From assembly GCF_000247815.1 (NCBI RefSeq), contig NC_021685.1, positions 13,126,915-13,190,914 of the forward strand: a stretch of DNA of 64,000 nt. Direction: 5' to 3'. Position 1 is the first letter of the stretch; each line of letters starts with the position of its first letter. The DNA comes from Ficedula albicollis (lineage: Eukaryota; Chordata; Aves; Passeriformes; Muscicapidae). A program made the position numbers and the translations under genes. Shown piece after piece: positions 25,301 to 35,400 of this stretch. The notes under the pieces were generated by a model, which saw only the letters and a program-made list of their open reading frames with translations, was not told the DNA's origin and did no database searches.

Positions 25301-26318
25301 GAAGGAGGTTCTGAAAGATCCAAAAGTAAACAAACACAAGAACAAACAACAAGCAGCAGAATAAAAACAACACCCTCTCTCCTGGCCCCAGCTGCAATAT
25401 TGATAAGGGGAGGAAGCTTCCAATTCCTTTTCTCCCTTGTTGCTGCTCCTCCCTCATTACCTACTGAGCTATCCAAACTCTCCTCTTTAGTCTCTTAAGT
25501 AAGCCAAAGGCAATAATACATGAGAATTAAAAATAAAATTAAAAAAAAAGGAAAAAAGAAGAGAAAAAAAAAGCTATAGATTCTTGATTTTTGTGGCTGC
25601 CAATGTATTTTCTGTCCTGCAGGTTGACAGGTACAGAAAATTGAGGTCTCCATTCAGGAGGGGAGGATGATGCTTAATCATCTGAAGGGATGTAATTATT
25701 TTCCCATAGGATTCATTTGTTTGTTAAAGATGACAATACTTCTGCATTTTGGTTTGCATTATAGAGCAGAAACTGGAAATACATCTTTATTTGATGCCAG
25801 ATTTTAAGAGGGCTATAAAACAAACACTTCCAAGCAGAGGATCTAAAAGAAGTACTCCAGCTACAGTGCATTAATGAAAGTTCTGGCTTTTTTCAGAAAA
25901 GATTGTTACAAACTAGATTAAACTGCATGGAGGTGGTGGTAATTACACATTAATAATAATGAAATTCTATGGACAGGTAGTATCTGTGGAACACAGGAGA
26001 TCCATCTAGATATTTATACTGAATATAATGAATATTGATATTTTACACTATATTTCCACATGTAGGCACATAAGCAAAAGGAGCCTTATTCTTTATTTCA
26101 ACTCTAACTAACAGACAACATTAAAGAACAACAATTATTTCCTTCAAGCCAACCTGTTTCTATTTTCTTCCCTCCTTGCTGCCAAAAACTTCTTGTGAAA
26201 AAAATCAAAGCAAACCGTGTCTTCTAAGCAGTGTCCAAAGGACTCCGTGGGCAGGTGTTGTTACATTGAGCCAAGTGGTTTGTATCATTGTTTCTGAGCC
26301 AAAAAGCCACATTAACAC

Positions 26319-26349
<31 letters not shown>

Positions 26350-26357
26350 AAAAAAAA
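26319..26357. repeat. Poly-A tract (29 A, G, 9 A)
   Basis: An uninterrupted run of 29 A followed by one G and nine A. It could be a retroposition tail or a simple microsatellite; no retroposed body or polyadenylation signal is recognised immediately before it. Confidence 0.95.
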
Positions 26358-26706
26358 CTTAAGTGTTGAGCTGATGTCAAGGAAAGAATGATCAGGGTAC
26401 AAGTGGCACTCCCAGCCCGTCCGTGTTCCCGTGCCTTTGCTTTCTGGGCTGCTCAGTTTCTGTACATCTCTGCAGCAGGCTTTTCAACCTGCAGGAATGC
26501 TGCTGATTTTCACAGGCAAATGGTCAAATATTAAAGAAATTTACCTGCAAACATGTATACACATGACAGAAAAATTCCTTTCCTTCTTCGTGTATCCATG
26601 TTCATATACCAGTGTCCACATAAATCTGAGTTTCCTAAATTCATACCTAAAACTCCCAGCACTGTTCCACTAAGTACTCACTCCTGGACAAGGAACAATG
26701 AACAAT

Positions 26707-26733
26707 AAAAAAAAAAAAAAAAAAAAAAAAAAA
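26707..26733. repeat. Poly-A tract (27 A)
   Basis: A run of 27 A directly preceded by aacaat, so an AATAAA is formed at its left edge. It lies about 350 bp from another poly-A tract of similar length. No retroposed gene body could be identified between them. Confidence 0.95.
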
Positions 26734-27689
26734 GGGTACCATCCCCCTTCCAGTTAAGCAAGTTCTTGAAAATAATGACAATATCTGAACCACAGTTTGG
26801 AATTTTCCCCCAAGTCAAAATACTCTCGAGATCATTGTGCTTCTACTTTCTCATTGTTAGAGTGGTTGACGCTGACAAATGTGCCCAGTTATGGATCCAT
26901 TATAAGAAAACCCAATGTGTGAGCAGGTCTATCCTGTGTCCTTTATTCAGACTGAAAAATGAACAAAAATTCAAATTGTTTTTGTGTTGTGAGTTGAAAA
27001 TTTGGTTTAATAGCAATAAATCCTCTCTAGTTAAGGTAAAGATCCAAACAGCAAAACTCCTTCTCTTTTTTCTATATGAAGTTGAAAACCAGCCTGTTAA
27101 ATTGTATTTTGACTAAAGCCATTAAAATGGCATTTCAACAAGCTGAGTCACCTTACATTACCAGAAAAAAAAAAATAAAACAGATATGAGAAGAAGAAAT
27201 AAACCTACTCCTACTGTTAACTGTAAGAAACCATCTCAGGAAATTATATGGCAGGAACTGACCTTCTTTTAAAAGGAAAAAAAAAAGAAATCCACTAACT
27301 TTTCATGGGTAAAAGGTCTCATTTCTTTCTACAGTGTTTGTGTTTTTCAAAATACTATCAGGAGGTGCACCAGATTTCAAAAACCTCTTGTCCTTCATCA
27401 CATATAATTGTGCTGCATATTATATTAAGAAATACAACCAGAGGAATGTAAGTGATGGGAGTTCAATTAAAACCAGCATAATATCTTGTTGCATAGAAAA
27501 TGATTCTGCAACTGAAACAGGTTCTAATGAGAGAAAAAAGGAATACATTTTCACATATTTTTAATTACATAGAACTTCCTCAAACATGATTTTTAATAAT
27601 ATATTCCATTAGGTTAACATCATATTTAAAGAAAGTGCATTTTCTGATTTCATTTCAAGTCTGATTTTGAGCAATTATTGTGTCATTGT

Positions 27690-27980
27690 TCTGCAGTAGA
27701 AAGGTTGAATTCATTTACTGTGTGGTTATGCTAGTTATGATTGATGTCGCTTCTCCAAATGATAAACCAATCACCCCGATGATGTAATGTCATTTTAAGA
27801 GTGCTATAATCACATTTCTCTCAAACTGGGAGTTCTGATGAGTTCTAACAAAGATTTATTGTAGATTAAAGGCCTTCATAATATCAACAATAGATTGCTC
27901 ATTTGATAGAATATTTGATTAGGTAATTTTTTCAGGCAAATGATTTTTTCCATCTATATTAAGCTCGGCTCTTGTGAAGG
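27690..27980. promoter_or_regulatory. Candidate conserved non-coding element
   Basis: Non-repetitive stretch with clustered motif-like blocks, for example ttatgattgatgtcgcttc, gataaaccaatcac, gatgatgtaatgtcatttt and gtagattaaaggcc. These include CCAAT-type, TGATG/PBX-like and ATTA cores. Regulatory function is inferred from appearance only. Confidence 0.22.
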
Positions 27981-28004
27981 GCACAGGGCAACACACGTGG
28001 ATGA

Positions 28005-28054
28005 GTGGCTCCTCATACCCAAAAAGGTTCATCTTAAACCTGTTGAGGAGCCAC
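28005..28054. other. Nested inverted repeat (hairpin candidate)
   Basis: Perfect 11-bp arms gtggctcctca (28005-28015) and tgaggagccac (28044-28054) enclose a 28-base spacer. Inside it aggtt (28025-28029) and aacct (28036-28040) can pair as an inner stem around a 7-base loop. The same structure can form on either strand. It is shorter than a typical microRNA precursor and has an asymmetric internal loop, so no RNA gene is called. Confidence 0.6.
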
Positions 28055-29929
28055 CCTGTAATTACAGAGCTTGAAGCAAGAGAAGTGTCCAATCAGAGAA
28101 ACAAGAGGAAACTTCTAGAGTGTAATTAGCAGAAGGAATTGGCAAATACTTCATATTCAGCATGCACTTTGAAGACCAGGATAGAAATATTTAAAGAAGA
28201 AGCTAGAAAATGCTAGCAAAAATTTATGAATGATTGAAGATTATCTGGGATCTAAGCCTTATATATAAGCACCTACAAATCTTGCTTTTTAACCCAAGCC
28301 CAAATTTAAGCAAAATATTTACATTTAATTACTGTCTCTCAAATGTCCCTGGATCTATGTTGTAAGTAGGAATTTTAAAAAAAATTAAAAAGAAAAAAAA
28401 AGAAAAAGGCCCCATGACCAGAGCTTGATCAACCTTTTCTTGTCATGTAGATGGTAAAAGCCACTCTGAAAATCTTTCAAGAATAATAAGCCACAAAAAG
28501 TAGTAATTTTCTCCAATTTAATGTATAAGTCCTTATCTATCACATTTTCTTATAAACTCTATGAAGAAACATTGAGAACTAAAGAAAAAATGTGACACCA
28601 CTAGGAAATGCTCATTATTTTCCAGAGGATGCATTAAGTCCAGAAGAACTCATGCTACAGAACACTCTGTGGTGATCAAGCAATTATGCCTGTGTGTATG
28701 GCAAAAAATATAAAAAAAGGACACCTGCATCTTATACCCTGAAAATTAGAAGTCATTATATATTATATGACTGTTTATTAAAGAAGTAAATGGGATATGT
28801 GGGGAAAAAAGTGTTAAAATGTAGAATGGACAATTCAAAGCCAATCAGAGGACGCCTGAAAGGTTCCTTGGGTCAGCCCACACTAACAACTGTCAAACAC
28901 AAAGCTTTTAAGGGTGCAAAGAAACAGTGATTATGATTCAAAATGAAACAGAAAGAGCTCTTCCATCAAATTTTCAGATGTTGTTTTACTGCCACTTCCT
29001 TCATTTGGCTCCCTAAGAAAAGCCATGCTGGTTCCCTCAGCAGTGGCTGTAATTACCAAGTATCCACCAAGTCTCTTTTTGTAGCTCACATTCCCTGACC
29101 TTGATTTTCTTCTTATTTCATCCCTCTCCCACTTACTTTTCCCATTCCCTTTTAAAATCTCATCAACTGCTTGATCCACCATACCCTTTAGACAGTGTTC
29201 CCTCACTCTTTATTCCTTTCTTCTGCAGTGAACATTCCCTGTTCCTGAGCTCTGACAGAGGCAAGCATTCCTCCCTGTACACAGGTAACGATCCATCACC
29301 GACCCAGGACCAGAGCTGCTTTTTCCATGAAAATCCATTTACATTTCTCTGCCCTAAGGTCCCCTGCTATTTTATTTGCCTGTTACTTGGACTCACAGGT
29401 GCTTTTGTGATTCTCCACAAGCTGATCTCATTCTTAGCGCTCTGCCATCACCTCAGCATCTTCTGAGTATTTTTATGTCCTGTGCAAATTCATTGGGGAG
29501 CTCCAACTTCTGCTCGCTGTCTTTCAAATAACTGCTCACCATGCAGAAACTTTCCTCTCACCCTGTGTTAGGTGAAATGCTTCCTTGAAAGCATTTAGTG
29601 ACAGATTTTGCTGAGACCCCTTGGAAAACACAAAGACTGTTCAATCAGCTGATCAAATGGCAGAGCCCTGCCAAGGCCTCTTGAATGAAACAACACTGAC
29701 CCAAATAAAAATCACACCCACTTCCTGACCCCCTCCCCATCTCCATGGCTTCTACAGAGTTGCCCATTACAGATTTTGATGCCTGCAGCTTTCAAATCAC
29801 CCAAAATCTCTTAAAACCCCCTCAAAAGTGGCATATTTTCCATAACAATACACTCAAGGAGCAAGGAAGCACATTGAATTTCTGAATCATTATTTCTTTG
29901 TGCAATTATATTTTAGCACACCTGAACAG

Positions 29930-30290
29930 GGTTAAAGGAAAGTTCAGGATGGAAGGAGCCCCAGGAGGTGCCCAGTCCAGTGTCCTGCCAAGCAAAGCCA
30001 GCTCTGAGGTCAGCAAGCAGCTCAGGATTTCAGCCAGTGTGTTCTTGAAAAGCTCCAAGGACAGAGAGTGGACAGGCTCCCAGGGCCACTTGTTCCAACC
30101 CAATGCTTAGGGAAAAATTTATCCCTAATACCCACTCTGAATGTTCTGTTTAAAACTGTCCCCCTTCTCATCCCAACAGCCCCTGTTAAAGAGGGGGTGT
30201 TCAGGTGTGCTGTGTGTACTCCAGCAGTCCCACACCCCACAGAACCTCCAGTGCTGCTCAGAGCTGCCTGGTTACAGCAAAGAGACCCCT
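29930..30290 (-). mobile_element. Degraded CR1-like LINE 3' fragment
   Basis: Read on the plus strand, the sequence follows the reverse complement of the avian CR1 3' region as I remember it: ggatggaaggagcccc..., then cccagtccagtgtcctgcc, gtgttcttgaaaagctcc, ggccacttgttccaaccca, gggaaaaatttatccctaat and cccccttctcatcccaacag. These correspond in order to the CR1 blocks around the collapsed region-name, 'lose-group' and 'aagaatttcttcctaat' motifs. The copy is highly diverged and lacks the 8-bp terminal repeats and any reverse transcriptase. The element is oriented on the minus strand, the same as TENM2. Boundaries are approximate. Confidence 0.6.
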
Positions 30291-30299
30291 TGGCCAGAC

Positions 30300-31105
30300 C
30301 AGAAACTGCATAGACACTCTAAACCTGTTGTGTTCAGTTAAATAACACACAACATATATCTAAAATAAAAAAATAAAAGGTGCTAGAATAGCTTCTTTTG
30401 ATTTGTCTGTATTTCTAAAAAGGGATTGCATCTTCAGTCCTCTGTTTTTGGCCATCAAAATGAAAAGTCAGCACCTACTACTAAAAATTGAAGTATGAAA
30501 AGAGGAAAAAAAGAAGAAAGAAAACCCTAGGCACTACAGATTCCATGACTGATAGAGCTGCAAATGTTTTAAAACACTGGCCTGAAAGACAAGAATTAAT
30601 TTGCTGAAAAATAGCAGATCTTAGTTAAATGTGACATTGTAAGTATAGAACCAGACAGATTCAGAAACAAGAACAGACACAGACTGGCAGAAGCAACATG
30701 CATTTTTAGATACAAAACCTCATCACCAAATGATGTATTAGATTAGCCCCCATGCAGAACAAAGAACCATTGTGTGTACATTTCTCTCCTACCAGGTGCA
30801 ACAAGGAGCAGGAAACCTACTTAGAAAAATTAATCCCTCTGATGACAAGAATTCAATAATATTTTTACACAGCTTCTATCATAGTTAAACCAAAAAATCT
30901 CTCTATAGTAAAATGAAGGAGCACCATATATGATGGATTGTGTTTCCAGGAATTTTCCATTAAATAAACCAGTAAGATTTTCTGTGCCCCATTTCCATAG
31001 ATGCTCTCAATTTTCTGCTGATGCAAGAACACATTTGCACATTAAAGAAGAATGCATAAAACTGGCACAAACATGTCACAAACAAACTCCATATGTTTGC
31101 AATTT
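30300..31105. other. Intronic sequence downstream of the TENM2 exon
   Basis: AT-rich intron between the CR1-like fragment and the exon donor. No additional exon or repeat is recognised. Open frames here that run into the TENM2 exon are simple read-through of the intron. Confidence 0.6.
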
Positions 31106-31111
31106 TCTTAC
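31106..31111 (-). promoter_or_regulatory. Splice donor of the TENM2 exon
   Basis: The minus-strand sequence AGCAGTG|gtaaga gives a strong consensus U2 donor directly after the ASSS codons. Reading through the donor gives GKKIANIW, which departs from teneurin sequence at once. That supports the exon ending at 31112. The next TENM2 exon, expected to begin with a Pro-Pro-Asn-His-type segment, is not seen in the 31 kb downstream. Confidence 0.88.
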
Positions 31112-31321
31112 CACTGCTGGAAGCCTGCTGTGGCCCTGAACACGCTCTCAGCAGATATGAATTAGGAGAGAACTCCTCATCAGGATTGGTGTCCATGATT
31201 TGATGGGACGTGTTGCTGTCTAGCAATGGCATCTGGCAGCTAACTGGTGGAGGATTATGAGAACTGGGCAGCTGAGCAGATGGGAGAAGGCTGGACGAGG
31301 ATGTAGGTGGAATGGGACGAC
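31112..31321 (-). CDS. TENM2: TENM2 (teneurin-2) internal coding exon, cytoplasmic domain
   Basis: One internal exon of a teneurin, a large type II transmembrane adhesion receptor of neurons that binds latrophilins across the synapse. The exon encodes 70 residues of the cytoplasmic N-terminal domain (Ten_N family), upstream of the membrane segment. The translation starts [17 protein letters not shown], passes through proline-rich [14 protein letters not shown] and the diagnostic block [19 protein letters not shown], and ends GPQQASSS. From memory this matches vertebrate TENM2 almost residue for residue; TENM3 and TENM4 share the [18 protein letters not shown] core, so the paralogue is slightly less certain than the family. 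The exon is 210 bp. It begins with two bases of a split Gly codon and ends with the first base of another, so it is phase 1-1 and skipping it would keep the frame. No stop or frameshift is present. Proline-rich stretches here are candidate SH3-type ligands (inference). Confidence 0.93.
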
Positions 31322-31353
31322 CTGGGAAAGAGGACACAGGGATCAAAGGTCAG
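31322..31353 (-). promoter_or_regulatory. Splice acceptor of the TENM2 exon with branch point
   Basis: Read on the minus strand, the exon is preceded by a pyrimidine tract ending ctctttcccag, with the AG at 31323-31322. A CTGAC branch-point match lies at 31353-31349, putting the branch adenosine near 31350, about 28 nt before the junction. This fits a normal U2-type acceptor and fixes the exon start, because the codon split G|GT restores the glycine expected in teneurin-2. Confidence 0.85.
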
Positions 31354-32387
31354 CAATGAATGTAATGAAAATCCCCACCAGCCAAGTCATGGCACTGTAA
31401 CTGTCCATGGTTACACTCATTACTGCCATGCACAGCCCCTCAACCTCCCCACTGGTACCAACCTGCCCCTTTGTATCACATTTCCTGAAATCACATCACA
31501 TCAGTACATCTTGTAAAATAATAGTACTGAGCTGATTGGGGTTTTTTTTGTTTTTTTAAACAGGAAAATTGCTTCAGCACAGGAATCTCTCAGAGGCATG
31601 AAACAACCAAATAAGGGCTCTCTTCAAGCTAAGGTTCTTATAATGCTGTGGATCTTCCCAGACCCCACTGAGAGATGTGACAGGAGGGGACAGCAGGACA
31701 GAAAGGTAATTATTCCACTTTGGAGATGGGCTAAAGCTGGAACCTGGGCTGGCAGCTCTCTACTCTGCTGTCCTTCCTCTCTCATTGCTTTCTCCACCAC
31801 AGCTGTAGGAGCAGAATTTCCTGCCCAGCCAGGTTAATTCCAACACTGAAGCCCAATCCTTAATGGTTATGAAATATCTCAGCAACAGTATAGTTTTGGT
31901 CACCTAAAGCAGTGACATCAAATCAACACAAAAATGTTCATACTTATGTATCCCATTCATATCTAAGGCAAACTCCTGTAACTTTACATTAATCCATTCC
32001 ATCAAATGAACACAGATGAAGACAGGTTTTTTGGTTTTGTGGTTTGTTGTTTTTTTTGTTTTTTTTTTTTTTCATTGCAAGTTTATCTAGTGCATCGAAG
32101 ACATTCTTCATGAATAATTTAAACGTAAGAAAATATGACCTTTGTGATGCTGCCAAAGTCTGTAAGGCAGAGATCTGCTACAAATGTTAAAACACAGCAA
32201 AACTACATAAAATGGTGTATCTTTATTTCCATCATTCTCAAAGAAACAGTAACAGAAAATACACACTGATTTTCTCACTAGTTATACCTTCATTTTTTTG
32301 ACTCGAGGACCCCTCACTTAATATGAATTACCCTAAGGTTTGTACCATTAGGTAAATATACAAAATCACACGTGAAATTCCAAATAA

Positions 32388-32411
32388 GGGGTGGGGTGGG
32401 GGGAGGGAGGG
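32388..32411 (+). other. G-quadruplex motif
   Basis: Five G runs in 24 bases separated by single bases: gggg t gggg t gggggg a ggg a ggg. This satisfies the classic four-run G-quadruplex pattern with one-base loops, the most stable type. It lies on the template strand for TENM2, about 1.07 kb upstream of the exon. Confidence 0.9.
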
Positions 32412-35400
32412 AAGCAAGAAAATGAAAAATTCCAGCTCCCACATATGAATTATATTTGGGATGTAGCAATCAACCAAAGGAACACGTAGATACTGAAAAC
32501 CACCAACTTTACACTGCCTGGTACCAGCAAATAGCATGGTGTACATTCTTCCCTTCAAAAACTTTTGAAATAAAATAAATACCAGAACACAGGCAAGTGA
32601 CTTTTATGATTATTTGTCATTATGTTTTTAGCACTGGATAAAATGATAAGACTGAATGACCAAGCTATTATATGACAAAAATGGATTTAAGTTACTCCAC
32701 ACTAACTCCCATCTGCAATCTTTTATGCTACAGGAAATTCAATATGCATTGAATATTTTCATTGTGGACTTGCATTTGTGAGGAAATAATTCTAATATTG
32801 AGATAGGAATAATTACTGTTATTATTCATGATTATGCTATTCTTATGAAATACTACCTTGAATATCCTAAACATTCCAGGAAAGTGATGGAGCAAGACCA
32901 GCTTCTAATTATTTCTTTGCAATGTGTTGCAAAGAAGCAGAAAGGCTGAGGTTTGACACACCTCTGACAGGAACGTGACACTCATGCCCACTGTGTGCAT
33001 TTAATTTTCACATATTCTGGCTCTGCTTCAATACTGTGAAGTTGAAAGAAGCAGCTTTATAAATTCTAAATCTGCACTGACTGCATGTATCATATGGAAA
33101 TATATTACTATACTATAAAACTGTTGGATGTGTGACGGTATGAGATGAAGGAAAAGATTTTTTTCCTTTTGTGGAAACTACATATGGTGTTTTAGAGCAA
33201 TTTAGGTACATTTTTGCAGAATGCATTGAGAAATAAAAAAAAACCTCAAACCTTAAGAATTCTTTTGTCAGGAATGCTAATGACATTGTTACCATCATGA
33301 AATAATACAGTCCAAATCCCTGAAGAAAAGGCAAAATGTCTAATTACTACAGCTCTGATTGTAGTTGAGAGGAAACAGAAGGTATGAAGCTGTAAAAATG
33401 TTGCATTATTTTGGTGGGAAGTTGGCTCCTGAGGAAGATCTGCCCACAACCACGTGCTAATGGCAAAACAGAGATGTCTGTGAGCCACAGAACCTGCTGG
33501 CAATCCATCTTCTGCTTAGATTGCCTACAAATAGCCAAATTTAATTAAACCTTTCCTTGTGGTTGGGACATGCTTGCTCTATAAAGTGGATTTTTTTTTT
33601 TTTTGCATCTATTAAACTCCCATTACAGCCTTTCCCTCTTTGAGGGACTCTTAAAAAACATCTCTCTCTCCATTCCCAGCCCCTGAAACACACAGGATGT
33701 CTTAAGACACCCTGCCTTTTGCAAAATTTGGTGGGAAATGAATTGAAAATTACTGAACAGAAGAGGCACCATTAAGCTTTTTTTGCCTTAAGAAATTAAT
33801 CTAAGGGGTAACTATCTGTAGTACCACAGCCAAGAGAATGGCTTGTGAAAATTCCAAAGTGTGGGGGTGCAGTTAGGCTATAAAGAGCATTATATATGCA
33901 ATTTATTTGTTACTATACACTCTTAAGTGAGAAATAAGGGGTTTGATTAATTATTAATATCTTGGTCAAATAAGTTCAATGTGAAAATGTATGTTTAAAA
34001 GAACAGACTAAGCTTTGCAGCTTCTATAAACCTGAGCTGCTTGTCAGACCCATTCATGTCTGCAGATATCTCAACAGTCATATTTTGAAACTTCCCAGCT
34101 CTTTAAAATATTCTACATTTCTATTGCTTCTCAATGGGATTTGCAATAATCTACAGTCTATAAAATTACTGTGACATTTGATAACATCATATTCTATTAC
34201 ACAGCTGTTTTCAAAAGTTAAATCATAATAGATGTTCCTACAATTTGTCTTCATATAGTAATATATTAAAGCTTCTCTGAATAAGTTTTTTATCTAGGTG
34301 AGCATTGACAGAATCCTATGTAATGACAGCAATAATGTAATTGTGTAACACAGTCAAGGAAACATAAACCAGATACAAATGCTAGAAAGGGAACCAGGCT
34401 TAAAGCAGATATATTACATTTTGAAAAGGGAATTATATCAGTTCTTTTTCCAATATCTGTTCATATGCATGCTCATACTGCATATACTCATGCATGACAA
34501 AGACTTGTACAGATACTGAACACAGCATTTTTAAGGCATTTTTCAAAAAGTAAGCAGCCAAGAAGAAAAACCAAATTTCCTCTCCTCCCACCCCTTCCTC
34601 CAGTCGTTTATCTTATCTTCCTTTTTAGCATGAAGGAAGAAATGTGTAACTCTCCATTGAGATTTGAGCTTGCTTTGGGCTTCCACACCACACAGCACCT
34701 CAGTCTATGGCCTTCTTTACCCTCTTATCACTTATATTCCATTTTCCTTTTAAATCAGTCTCATGTTTCTTCACTAGCCCAGGAATTTTTATGAAACCAT
34801 TCCTCAATTACTGCTACACTTTAGGTCCTTAAGGCTTAAAATCTGCTGTAGAACCTACATTCAGAAATCAGGCCATGCTCACAGCTGGTAATGTCTCAAG
34901 CCCAGACAGGGAAGAAGAGTCCTGTTCACCTCAATCACAATAACACATTGGGAAAAGAGATACTTCAATTGCTATTAACCTGAAAGACCACATCATCACC
35001 AGAAGGATAAAAAAAGTACAAAGGAAAAAAGACTGCCTGCAATCACTCCCAGCATGAATATACATAAACAAGAGACACAATCAAAGAAGAGATTGCAAGC
35101 TGCTCATCAGATACTGAAGGATATTTGAGATACACTCTTCATACTCTCTGTTTTTCTTCCTCCTGTAAAAGACCCACAGAGTTTTGTGGATAAATAAAGC
35201 CCACATGTGTGCAAAACTCTGGCCTCTATATTACACCATGGTGCATGACAAGAATCAGGGAACCAAAAAACCCCCCTGGAATTTAACAATTTTGAGCAGT
35301 AATCATGGAAATATACATTCCAAAATATGTGTACATATATTAATATACTTTACATATATAATGTATATTTACCCACACAACTCTAGATAGAAATGCATCA

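Larger units (their letters stand above)
22360..29929. other. Intronic sequence, no gene recognised
   Basis: About 7.6 kb without a supportable exon. It contains A-rich low-complexity patches (about 25537-25572, 28374-28408), two long poly-A tracts, a candidate conserved element at 27690-27980 and a nested inverted repeat at 28005-28054. The remainder shows nothing recognisable. Confidence 0.55.

Noticed and set aside
28005..28054. MicroRNA gene call for the nested hairpin
   Set aside because: The stem is too short and the internal loop too asymmetric for a normal precursor; kept only as a structural element.
1..31105. Search for the following TENM2 exon (His/Pro-rich segment)
   Set aside because: No matching minus-strand coding stretch was seen; it probably lies before the window start.
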